NCBI RefSeq assembly: GCF_010730055.1
Contig: NZ_AP022575.1
Coordinates: 4,030,001-4,094,000 of the forward strand
Reading direction: 5' to 3'
Source: Mycobacterium shinjukuense
GTDB taxonomy: Bacteria > Actinomycetota > Actinomycetes > Mycobacteriales > Mycobacteriaceae
Length of the DNA: 64,000 nucleotides
Shown: positions 17,811 through 25,150 of the stretch, in pieces
How positions within the stretch are numbered: the first letter of the stretch is position 1
Layout: every line of letters starts with the position of its first letter
Position numbers and translations under genes: made by a program
Notes under the pieces: model-generated
Told to the model about the DNA's origin: nothing
Database searches by the model: none
The model's input: the letters and a program-made list of their open reading frames with translations, nothing else

Positions 17811-18272
17811 ATGCAACCCGGAGGCGATATGTCCGCACTGCTCGCCCAGGCGCAGCAGATGCAGCAAAAGTTGCTAGAAGCACAGCAACAGCTGGCGAAC
17901 GCTGAGGTGCACGGTCAGGCCGGCGGCGGCTTGGTCAAGGTTCACGTCAAAGGCAGCGGCGAGGTGATCGGGGTGACGATCGACCCTCAGGTCGTCAACC
18001 CCGACGACATCGACACCCTGCAGGATTTGATCGTCGGTGCGATGCGTGACGCATCCCAGCAGGTGACGAAGATGGCGCAGGAGCGGCTGGGTGCGCTGGC
18101 CGGTGCCATGCGTCCGCCGACACCACCGGGGGCGCCGCCCCGGCCCGGTATGCCGGGGGCGCCGGGGGCGCCGGGGGCGCCGGGTATGCCGGGTGCGCCG
18201 GGGGTGCCGCCCCCGCCCGGTATGCCAGGAATGCCGGGTACGCCAGGAGTTCCGGGTGCGCCGGGGGTCTGA
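17811..18272 (+). CDS. ebfC: YbaB/EbfC nucleoid-associated protein with collagen-like tail
   Basis: The first 105 residues are a YbaB/EbfC DNA-binding domain, with the N-terminal helix MSALLAQAQQMQQKLLEAQQ and the core GVTIDPQVVNPDDID. Homologues bind DNA as dimers beside recR, as here. The last 45 residues are a Gly-Xaa-Yaa tract, largely GAPGAPG and PGMPG repeats, longer than the tail I recall in M. tuberculosis. ATG at 17811 has GAGGGG upstream; an internal ATG at 17829 with GGAGG four bases before it is an alternative. recR follows after 11 bases, so the two genes are one unit. Confidence 0.9.
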   Translation: MQPGGDMSALLAQAQQMQQKLLEAQQQLANAEVHGQAGGGLVKVHVKGSGEVIGVTIDPQVVNPDDIDTLQDLIVGAMRDASQQVTKMAQERLGALAGAMRPPTPPGAPPRPGMPGAPGAPGAPGMPGAPGVPPPPGMPGMPGTPGVPGAPGV

Positions 18273-18283
18273 CCTGCATCGAC

Positions 18284-18895
18284 ATGTTTGAGGGGCCCGT
18301 CCAGGATTTGATCGACGAGCTCGGCAAGCTGCCGGGCATCGGACCCAAGAGCGCGCAGCGCATTGCCTTCTACCTGCTGTCGGTCGAACCGCCGGACATC
18401 GACCGGCTGACCGCCGCGCTGGGCAGGGTTCGCGATGGCGTGCGGTTCTGCGAGGTCTGCGGCAACGTTTCCGACGACGAGCGGTGCCGAATCTGTTCGG
18501 ATGTCCGTCGCGATGCATCCGTGGTGTGTGTCGTCGAGGAGCCCAAGGACATCCAGGCTGTCGAGCGCACCCGCGAATTCCGCGGCCGCTACCACGTCCT
18601 GGGCGGTGCGCTGGATCCGCTGTCCGGGATTGGCCCCGAGCAGCTGCGCATCCGTGAGCTGCTGAGCCGCATCGGCGAGCGGGTCGACGACGTCGACATC
18701 ACCGAGGTGATCATCGCCACCGACCCCAACACCGAGGGCGAGGCCACGGCCACCTACCTGGTGCGGATGCTGCGTGACATCCCCGGCCTGACCGTGACGC
18801 GAATCGCGTCCGGGCTGCCCATGGGTGGCGACCTGGAATTCGCCGACGAGCTGACACTGGGCCGCGCGCTGACGGGCCGGCGGGTGCTGGTGTAA
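18284..18895 (+). CDS. recR: Recombination mediator RecR
   Basis: A 203-residue protein of standard length that works with RecO to load RecA at gaps. In order it has the N-terminal helix-hairpin-helix (LGKLPGIGPKSAQRIAFYLL), a Cys4 zinc finger (CEVCGN...CRIC at about residues 53-70) and a TOPRIM domain with VVEEPKDI and the EVIIATDPNTEGEATA acidic motif. It starts at ATG 18284 directly after ebfC, the usual dnaX-ebfC-recR neighbourhood, although dnaX is separated here by four genes. Confidence 0.96.
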   Translation: MFEGPVQDLIDELGKLPGIGPKSAQRIAFYLLSVEPPDIDRLTAALGRVRDGVRFCEVCGNVSDDERCRICSDVRRDASVVCVVEEPKDIQAVERTREFRGRYHVLGGALDPLSGIGPEQLRIRELLSRIGERVDDVDITEVIIATDPNTEGEATATYLVRMLRDIPGLTVTRIASGLPMGGDLEFADELTLGRALTGRRVLV

Positions 18896-18900
18896 TTCGC

Positions 18901-18957
18901 CGAGCCTGTAGTTGACGTGGGGCCCACTCGCACTTTTGCACGGTAACTACAGGCTCG
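18901..18957. repeat. Perfect 13-bp inverted repeat after recR
   Basis: CGAGCCTGTAGTT (18901-18913) is matched exactly by AACTACAGGCTCG (18945-18957), with a 31-base loop. It starts six bases after the recR stop, so it could act as a transcript end or be a small palindromic repeat unit. No T-run follows. Confidence 0.65.
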
Positions 18958-19000
18958 CGCGAGTGTCGGTGGCCGCTGTCAATGTTGCGGCGCGGGTGAG

Positions 19001-19834
19001 GTCTTTCTGGGCAGTGAAGCGCTGACGCAGGGCCGGCTTACGGAAAACGAGCTGCGTCGGTGGCACCGGGCCATCTTTCGTGACGTCTTTGGGAAAGGGC
19101 GTGAGCCGTCACTTCGTGACAGGATCGAGGGGGCGTGGTTGCGATCCGGGCGGCAAGGCGTCATCGCCGGTGTCGCCGCATCCGCGCTGCATGGTGCGCA
19201 ATGGATCGACGACGACGTCCCGATCGAGCTGATCTGGTCCAACACCAGACCGCCGCGGGGGCTCGTCGCTCGTGACGAGACCTTGGGCGACGACGAGATC
19301 ACCAAGGTGGCGGGCCTGCCGGTCACCACACTGGCGCGGACGGCATACGACCTCGGTCGGCTCCTGCCCCGCGGCGAAGCCGTGGCGCGTCTCGATGCCC
19401 TCATGCGCGCCACCCCGTTTTCACGCGAAGATGTGCTCCTACTGACCAAGCACCATGCGGGTGCCCGGGGTGTCCGTCGGTTGCGCGACGTGCTGCCACT
19501 TGTCGACGGCGGAGCAGCCTCGCCGAAGGAGACCTGGCTGCGGCTGCTATTGATCGACGCGGGCTTGCCGGTGCCGACCACGCAGATTCCGGTGGTGCAC
19601 CGCTGGCACACGGTGGGCGTGCTCGATATGGGGTGGGAGAAATACGCGGTAGCTGCCGAATACGACGGGGACCAACATCGCAGCGACCGCCGCCGTTACG
19701 TGAAAGACCAGCGACGGCTGCGCAAGCTCGCGGAGTTGGGCTGGATCATCATCCGAGTGATCGCCGAGGACCAGCCCGACGAGGTGGTGGCCCGGGCGCG
19801 CGATGCACTGCTGGCTAGAGGTTGGCGGCCTTAG
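19001..19834 (+). CDS. DUF559/endonuclease-like domain protein, start codon unclear
   Basis: The C-terminal half has the Vsr/DUF559-type nuclease pattern: AAEYDGDQHRSDRRRYVKDQRR followed by GWIIIRVIAED, plausible PD-(D/E)XK residues. The N-terminal half (LGSEALTQGRLTENELRRW, then GVIAGVAASALHGAQW) resembles AbiEi-like antitoxin proteins of mycobacteria. The protein-like sequence begins at about 19001, yet back to the in-frame stop at 18944 there is no ATG, GTG or TTG; codon 19001 itself is GTC. The first usable start is TTG 19139, which would remove about 46 conserved-looking residues. It may be a pseudogene by start loss. It matches the place of Rv3714c; its function is unknown. Confidence 0.6.
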   Translation, partial: VFLGSEALTQGRLTENELRRWHRAIFRDVFGKGREPSLRDRIEGAWLRSGRQGVIAGVAASALHGAQWIDDDVPIELIWSNTRPPRGLVARDETLGDDEITKVAGLPVTTLARTAYDLGRLLPRGEAVARLDALMRATPFSREDVLLLTKHHAGARGVRRLRDVLPLVDGGAASPKETWLRLLLIDAGLPVPTTQIPVVHRWHTVGVLDMGWEKYAVAAEYDGDQHRSDRRRYVKDQRRLRKLAELGWIIIRVIAEDQPDEVVARARDALLARGWRP

Positions 19835-20538
19835 CGCGCCGACAGGCGCTCGCGGCGCAACAGCTCCACCTCCGGCAACTCCAAAGGCCCCAGCTCACCC
19901 ACCACCTTGCTCAGCAGCAGGTCGGCGAGCTCCGGGTTACGGGCCAGGCAGGGCCCGTGCATGTAGGTCGCGACCACGTTGCCCGCAACCGCGCCGTCCA
20001 CGCCGTCGCCGGCCCGGTTGCCCGCGCCCTTGACCACCAGGCCCAGCGGTGTCGCCGCGGGGCCCAGCACCGTGCCGCCGCGGTGGTTCTCAAAACCGGT
20101 CAGGGGCTGCGTCAAACCGGCCAGCAGTGGCGTGCTGACCAGCTCACCGATGGTGCGCGCATCCTGCGGCGAGGTGGTCACATCCAGCAGGCCCACGCCG
20201 TCGACCCGTTCCCCCGATGACGTCTCGTACCAGTGCCCGAGCACCTGGATGGCCGCGCAGATCGCCAGCACGGGAGCGCCCCGGGCGGCCGCGCGCTGCA
20301 GGCCCGGGTAGCGAAGCAGGTGCCGGGTGGCCAGCCGCTGGGCGTAGTCCTCGGCGCCGCCCAGCGTGTAGAGGTCCAAGGAGTCCGGGACCGGATCGGC
20401 GAGCGTGATCTCGACGATCTCGGCGCCGATGCCCCGCAGCAGCAGCCGTTGGCGCAGCACCACGGCATTGCCGCCGTCGCCGTAGGTACCCATCACGTCG
20501 GGCAACACCAGCCCGATCCGCACCGTGGAATCAGCCAC
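19831..20538 (-). CDS. gatD: GatD, glutaminase subunit of the lipid II amidotransferase
   Basis: A 235-residue class I (CobB/CobQ-type) glutamine amidotransferase. The nucleophile is the Cys of LAICAAIQ and the catalytic His is in ATYMHGPCL. With MurT it amidates the alpha-carboxylate of D-Glu in the peptidoglycan stem peptide, needed for cross-linking. The GTG at 20538 begins (M)ADSTVRIGLVLPDVMGTYGDGGN and overlaps the end of murT by eight bases, indicating translational coupling. The stop overlaps that of the convergent DUF559-like gene. Confidence 0.93.
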   Translation of the reverse strand: MADSTVRIGLVLPDVMGTYGDGGNAVVLRQRLLLRGIGAEIVEITLADPVPDSLDLYTLGGAEDYAQRLATRHLLRYPGLQRAAARGAPVLAICAAIQVLGHWYETSSGERVDGVGLLDVTTSPQDARTIGELVSTPLLAGLTQPLTGFENHRGGTVLGPAATPLGLVVKGAGNRAGDGVDGAVAGNVVATYMHGPCLARNPELADLLLSKVVGELGPLELPEVELLRRERLSAR

Positions 20539-21769
20539 GGCGCGGCAATGCTCGCTGCAGCTGAAGGAACGCGGTGTAATTGGCGACGACCTCGACCCGC
20601 CCGGGCGGGCAGGAGGCGATGGCCGCCACGGTGTCGTGCACCAGGGTGTGCCGCACGCCCGCGTATCCGAGGCGAACCGCGAGGTCGGTGCCGCGTTCGC
20701 CGGCGGCCACCACTGTCCCCGTGAAGGTCTCCTCGAGGTGCTCGAAGCGCACATCCCACAGCCAGGAGAGGTCTTCGCCGTCGGGCACCCGCCCGTTGAC
20801 CGCGATGACCACCCCGGCGGCACGTTTGTCCACCATCGATAGCGCTTCTTGCCAGCCGGCTGGATTTTTGGCCAACAGGATCCGCGCTTCGTGCGCGCCG
20901 AGCCGGACGGTCCGGTAGCGCCCGGCGACCTCGTCGACCGTGGAGACCGCGGCGACGGCCAACGCCGGATCGGCACCCACCGCGACGGCGGCCGCGACGG
21001 CTTGGGCGGCGTTGCCGCGATTGACCGATCCGGGCAGCGCGAGCCGCATCGGCAGCGCCAGCCCGTCGGGCCCATAAAGGGTGTTTTCGTCGAACCACCA
21101 GTGCGGGCTGGGCCGCTTGAAGTCGGCGCCAGTGGAATACCAGTGGCCGCGGTCACGGACGATGACCTCGCCACTGCGCGGGCAGCTGACCGAATCGTTC
21201 GACCAGGCGCCGCCCGCCGCCACCCAGACCACGTTCGGGCTGTCGTAGGCGGCCGATGTCATCAGCACATCGTCACAGTTGGCGACGACGACCGCGTGGG
21301 GGTGCCGGGCCAGGCCGGCGCGCAGCGTGCGTTCGATGATGTTGATCTCGCCGACGCGGTCGAGCTGGTCACGGGACAGGTTGAGCAAAACGATGACGTG
21401 TGGTTCGACGGCGTCGGCGACGTGCGGCACGTGCATCTCGTCGACCTCGAGGGCCGCCAGCGTGGCCTGCCTGTTGCCCGCCAGCGCGGCCACCAGGCCG
21501 GCGTCCATGTTGGCGCCTTCGGTGTTGGTGGCCACGGCTCCCAGCGTGCCCAGCGCTGCGGTGGTCATCCGGGTGGTGGTCGACTTGCCGTTGGTGCCGG
21601 TGATGACGACCGTGCGCCGGCCCGCCGCGAGCTGTTGCAGGATCGAACGGTCCAGGGTCAAAGCGACCAGGCCCCCGATCATCGCGCCGGCGCCGCGCCC
21701 GGTGACCCGCGACGCCCAGCGCGCGCCGGCCCCGGCGGCCAGCGCCAGACGTGCCCGGGTGGTAACCAC
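20531..21769 (-). CDS. murT: MurT, Mur-ligase-like lipid II amidotransferase subunit
   Basis: A 412-residue ATP-dependent Mur-ligase homologue which, with GatD, converts D-iGlu to D-iGln on lipid II. The P-loop is VVITGTNGKSTTTRM (about residues 54-68), the central domain has EVDEMHVPH and LLNLSRDQLDR, and the C-terminal domain begins about residue 300. In firmicute MurT a Cys4 zinc ribbon interrupts the central domain; here the equivalent stretch (VSCPRSG, then YSTGADFKRP) keeps a single cysteine, so no zinc ribbon can form. The start at 21769 precedes a short hydrophobic, basic N-terminus. Confidence 0.92.
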   Translation of the reverse strand: MVTTRARLALAAGAGARWASRVTGRGAGAMIGGLVALTLDRSILQQLAAGRRTVVITGTNGKSTTTRMTTAALGTLGAVATNTEGANMDAGLVAALAGNRQATLAALEVDEMHVPHVADAVEPHVIVLLNLSRDQLDRVGEINIIERTLRAGLARHPHAVVVANCDDVLMTSAAYDSPNVVWVAAGGAWSNDSVSCPRSGEVIVRDRGHWYSTGADFKRPSPHWWFDENTLYGPDGLALPMRLALPGSVNRGNAAQAVAAAVAVGADPALAVAAVSTVDEVAGRYRTVRLGAHEARILLAKNPAGWQEALSMVDKRAAGVVIAVNGRVPDGEDLSWLWDVRFEHLEETFTGTVVAAGERGTDLAVRLGYAGVRHTLVHDTVAAIASCPPGRVEVVANYTAFLQLQRALPRRG

Positions 21770-21901
21770 CCGCGCAGTCTAAGGGCGATCGCAAGCTCGG
21801 CGCTTTGCGCCGGGCGCGGCGGGTCGCCCTCATTTGGTTTCAGGGCCGACACGAATGCGCGGCGAGCCCGCGATGTCGCTCGGACGTGCCATCCTCATCG
21901 T

Positions 21902-22885
21902 GTGAGCCACACCTGGGGACGACCGGCCAGCCACCCGGACGGGGGATGGGCCGTGATCGACGTCGAGACCACCGGCTTTCGGCCCGGTCAGGCCCGGATC
22001 ATCAGCCTTGCCGTGCTGGGCCTGGACGCCGGCGGCCGCGTCGAGCGATCAGTGGTCAGCCTGCTCAACCCGGGGGTGGACCCGGGTCCCACCCATATCC
22101 ACGGACTGACGACCGCGATGCTGGAGGACCAGCCGCAATTCTCGGACATCGTCGGTGACCTGGTCGAGGTGCTGTGCGGCCGCACGCTGGTCGCCCACAA
22201 CGTCGCGTTCGACTATTCGTTTCTTGCCGCCGAGGCGGAGATGGCCCAGGCGGAGCTTCCCGTCGACTCCGTCATGTGCACGGTCGAGTTGGCTCGGCGG
22301 TTAGGGCTCGGCATCGACAATCTGCGGTTGGAGACCCTTGCCGCGCACTGGGGTGTGCCCCAGGAGCGGCCGCACGACGCGTTCGACGACGCGCTGGTGT
22401 TGACCGGGGTGCTGACGGCGGCGCTGCAGCGGGCTCGCGAACGTGACGTCTGGTTGCCGGTACGTCCGGTGACCCGGCGCCGCTGGCCCAACGGCCGGGT
22501 GACCCACGACGAACTGCGGCCGCTGAAGGCGCTGGCGTCCCGGATGCCCTGCCCGTATCTCAACCCCGGGCGTTACGTGCCGGGCAGACCGCTGGTACAG
22601 GGCATGCGGGTGGCGCTGGCGGCCGAGGTGGGACGCACCCACGAGGAGCTCCTCGAACGAATCCTGCATGCCGGGCTGGCCTACAGCGACCACGTCGACC
22701 CGGAGACCTCGCTGGTGGTCTGCAACGAAACCGCTCCCGGGCAGGGCAAGGGCTACCACGCGCTGCGGGTGGGGGTTCCGGTGGTTTCCGACGCGATGTT
22801 CATGGACTGTGTCGGATCCGTCGTCGGCGGCACCAGCGTGCAGCCATTCACCGACGTGGTGGAAGAGCAGTTCGCCTTGTTCTGA
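21902..22885 (+). CDS. DnaQ-like 3'-5' exonuclease with C-terminal BRCT domain
   Basis: A 327-residue protein with an N-terminal DEDDh exonuclease domain: Exo I VIDVETTGF (residues 18-26), Exo II LVAHNVAFDYSFL, and Exo III HDAFDDALV. The C-terminal region (VALAAEVGRTHEELLERILHAG, then VGVPVVSDAMFMDCV) is a BRCT domain, a common arrangement in actinobacteria. Likely roles are proofreading-type editing or repair. Because the PHP domain of mycobacterial DnaE1 is the main proofreader, this protein is probably accessory. The GTG at 21902 starts (M)SHTWGRPASHPDG, matching what I recall of Rv3711c. Confidence 0.88.
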   Translation: MSHTWGRPASHPDGGWAVIDVETTGFRPGQARIISLAVLGLDAGGRVERSVVSLLNPGVDPGPTHIHGLTTAMLEDQPQFSDIVGDLVEVLCGRTLVAHNVAFDYSFLAAEAEMAQAELPVDSVMCTVELARRLGLGIDNLRLETLAAHWGVPQERPHDAFDDALVLTGVLTAALQRARERDVWLPVRPVTRRRWPNGRVTHDELRPLKALASRMPCPYLNPGRYVPGRPLVQGMRVALAAEVGRTHEELLERILHAGLAYSDHVDPETSLVVCNETAPGQGKGYHALRVGVPVVSDAMFMDCVGSVVGGTSVQPFTDVVEEQFALF

Positions 22886-22913
22886 AGAGACTGCGGGCAG
22901 CGATCGTCGAGAC

Positions 22914-24890
22914 CTAGCGTGCTGCCCGGTTGACCGCCGACACCACGGCACGCAGCGACGCGGTGGTGATCGACGGCGCAATGCCCACGCCCCACACCGT
23001 GCGGTTCGGTCTGTCGGCGTGCCGACCCGCTTCGCCCGGCTGCGCCGCGCTCGCGATCGTCACGGGGCCTGATGCGTGCCGACCCGCTTCGCCCGGCTGC
23101 GCCGCGCTCGCGATCGTCACGGGGCCTGATGCGTGCCGACCCGCTTCGCCCGGCTGCGCCGCGCTCGCGATCGTCACGGAAGCCTCCACATAGGCTGCGG
23201 CCTGAGCATCGTCACCGGCGCTCATCGCGTGCTCGTAGTAATCCAGCACCGCCACGTCGAACCCGACGCCGCCCAGCGCATGAACGAACGCGGCCAGCGG
23301 ACCGTTGCCGGACCCGCTGATCTCGGTCTCCACCCCGTTGACCCTGACGGTGGCGGTGATGCTGGTCATGCCGCCGTCCTCGTCGGCAGCGTCCAGATGC
23401 TGCCTGATGCGCTCCAACGGCCACACTGGGGCCAGGTACTCCTCGGTAAACGCGTCCCACATCTCCTTGGGTGAGATCTCACCGCCCTCACCCTCGGTGA
23501 TCTTCTGAATCACTTGGGAAAACTCGATCTGCAGCCGCCGCGGCAGAGCCAGGCCGTGGTCGGTTTTCATGATGTAGGCCACCCCACCCTTGCCGGACTG
23601 CGAGTTGACCCGGATGACCGCCTCGTAGGTGCGTCCGACATCCTTGGGGTCGATCGGCAGATACGGCACCTGCCACAGCATGTCGTCCACGTCGGTGTCG
23701 GCGGCATCGGCGTCGAACTTCATCGCGTCCAAGCCCTTGTTGATGGCGTCCTGATGGCTGCCGGAAAAGGCGGTGTAGACCAGGTCTCCGCCGTAGGGGT
23801 GACGTTCATGGACCGGCAACTGGTTGCAGTACTCCACCGTGCGCCGGACCTCGTCAATGTTGGAGAAGTCGATCTGCGGGTCCACGCCGCGCGAAAACAG
23901 GTTGAGCCCCAACGTCACCAGGCACACGTTGCCGGTGCGCTCTCCGTTGCCGAACAGACAGCCCTCGATCCGGTCGGCTCCGGCGGCGAACCCCAATTCG
24001 GCTGCGGCGACGGCAGTTCCGCGGTCGTTGTGCGGATGCAGGCTCAGGATGACGGACTCCCGGTTGGCCAGGTTGCGGCTCATCCACTCGATCGAGTCGG
24101 CATAGACGTTGGGTGTGGCCATCTCCACCGTGGCGGGCAGGTTGAAGATGATCGGGCGCTCCGGCGTCGGTTGAATGACCTCGCCGACCGCATCGCATAC
24201 TTGTCTGGCGTATTCCAGTTCAGTGCCGGTGTAGGACTCCGGCGAGTACTCGAACCGCCATTGCGTCCCAGGGTATTTGGCGGCCTCTTCGACGCACTTG
24301 CGAGCACCGTCGGTCGCGATGGCCTGCACGGCGGCCCGGTCGGCGCGAAAAACCACGCGGCGCTGCAGGATTGACGTTGAGTTGTAGAAGTGCACGATGG
24401 CCCGCGCCGCACCCGCGCACGCCTCGAAGGTCCGCTCGATCAACTCCGGCCGGCACTGGGTCAGCACCTGGATGGTGACATCATCAGGGATGGCATCCTG
24501 TTCGATGATTTCTCTGACGAAGTCGAAGTCGGTCTGGCTGGCCGACGGGAACCCGACCTCGATCTCCTTGTAGCCCATGCGAACCAGCAGGTCGAACATG
24601 CGACGCTTGCGAGCCGGGCTCATCGGGTCGATCAGCGCCTGGTTGCCGTCGCGCAAATCCACCGCGCACCACAGGGGTGCTCGATCGATGACACGGTCGG
24701 GCCAGGTGCGGTCGGCCAGCCGGATGGGCTCGACCTCCTCGGCGAACGGTCGGTACCGGTTGACCGGCATCGATGAGCCACGCTGCGGATTCCACGCTGG
24801 CTGGCCGGGTCGGGGCGGGCCCGCCGGCTTTTTGATGGCGCGAACCTTAAATGACGCGGTGTAGGCGTCGGGTGAATCAGAATTAGTCAC
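22914..24890 (-). CDS. leuA: 2-isopropylmalate synthase
   Basis: The first committed enzyme of leucine synthesis: condenses acetyl-CoA with 2-ketoisovalerate. The catalytic TIM barrel shows CAVDLRDGNQAL (about residues 81-92), metal-binding HPHNDRGTA and the conserved GNGERTGN. The C-terminal regulatory domain (ITATVRVNGVETEISGSGNGPL) provides leucine feedback inhibition. Within that domain, after YVEAS, a 19-residue unit (VTIASAAQPGEAGRHASGP) is repeated: two full copies and a third partial one, the same minisatellite position as in M. tuberculosis leuA. At 658 residues it is long for the family. Expression is probably controlled by the leader at 24900-25017. Confidence 0.95.
   Translation of the reverse strand: MTNSDSPDAYTASFKVRAIKKPAGPPRPGQPAWNPQRGSSMPVNRYRPFAEEVEPIRLADRTWPDRVIDRAPLWCAVDLRDGNQALIDPMSPARKRRMFDLLVRMGYKEIEVGFPSASQTDFDFVREIIEQDAIPDDVTIQVLTQCRPELIERTFEACAGAARAIVHFYNSTSILQRRVVFRADRAAVQAIATDGARKCVEEAAKYPGTQWRFEYSPESYTGTELEYARQVCDAVGEVIQPTPERPIIFNLPATVEMATPNVYADSIEWMSRNLANRESVILSLHPHNDRGTAVAAAELGFAAGADRIEGCLFGNGERTGNVCLVTLGLNLFSRGVDPQIDFSNIDEVRRTVEYCNQLPVHERHPYGGDLVYTAFSGSHQDAINKGLDAMKFDADAADTDVDDMLWQVPYLPIDPKDVGRTYEAVIRVNSQSGKGGVAYIMKTDHGLALPRRLQIEFSQVIQKITEGEGGEISPKEMWDAFTEEYLAPVWPLERIRQHLDAADEDGGMTSITATVRVNGVETEISGSGNGPLAAFVHALGGVGFDVAVLDYYEHAMSAGDDAQAAAYVEASVTIASAAQPGEAGRHASGPVTIASAAQPGEAGRHASGPVTIASAAQPGEAGRHADRPNRTVWGVGIAPSITTASLRAVVSAVNRAAR
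23019..23179. repeat. 57-bp minisatellite inside leuA (VNTR)
   Basis: Units at 23019-23075 and 23076-23132 are identical, and a third copy runs 47 bases to 23179. The 57-bp period keeps the reading frame and adds 19 residues per unit, so copy number can change without disrupting LeuA. Strain-to-strain variation is known for this site in M. tuberculosis. Confidence 0.95.
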
Positions 24891-24899
24891 GGTAGTTGC

Positions 24900-24991
24900 T
24901 CCGGGATGTCGGGGTTGTGAGAAGGAATCTCAGACCGGCGCATCGCGAACACCCGCGACGGGAAGCCGGTCTGGATCAGACCCCGTCGCGG
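24900..24991 (-). promoter_or_regulatory. leuA leader with alternative stems (attenuator-like)
   Basis: Two pairings compete in the leader transcript. A 10-bp stem joins 24982-24991 (inside the leader peptide) to 24953-24962, and a 9-bp stem joins 24965-24973 to 24931-24939. Each encloses one arm of the other, so they are mutually exclusive as simple hairpins. Ribosome stalling at the leader leucine codons would mask the first arm and favour the second stem. No T-run terminator is visible. Confidence 0.55.
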
Positions 24992-25017
24992 CGTCCGAGG
25001 AGGAGCACCCGCTGCAC
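24976..25017 (-). CDS. leuA leader peptide with leucine run
   Basis: A 13-codon frame starting at GTG 25017 (or GTG 25008) reads (M)QRVLLLGRRDGV and ends TGA at 24976-24978, 85 bases before leuA. Three consecutive CTC leucine codons make it a textbook amino-acid sensor, and a LLLGRR core is what I recall for actinobacterial leuA leader peptides. A TAAAGT -10 element with an upstream TTGGCC lies just before it, only a few bases from the repeat that borders the insertion sequence. Confidence 0.65.
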   Translation of the reverse strand: MQRVLLLGRRDGV

Positions 25018-25054
25018 GTCGTGAACTTTACCGCGATCGGCGCTGGGGCCAAAA

Positions 25055-25150
25055 CGGGAGATCAGAACGGCGGGGGTTCGTTGTCGGGTTGGGGTGGGCC
25101 GGGTCCGGTGTGGCTGGGGTCTTGGGTTGCTGGGGTGGTGCGGGCGCGGT
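25055..25150. repeat. Left copy of 96-bp direct repeat flanking the insertion sequence
   Basis: Identical base for base to 26555-26650. This copy is the detached 3' end of the HNH gene (its stop would be at 25062-25064). It is either an unusually long target duplication or the product of recombination. Confidence 0.9.

Noticed and set aside
23019..23179. CRISPR-like regular repeats
   Set aside because: The units are contiguous 57-bp copies with no spacers, in frame within leuA; it is a coding minisatellite.
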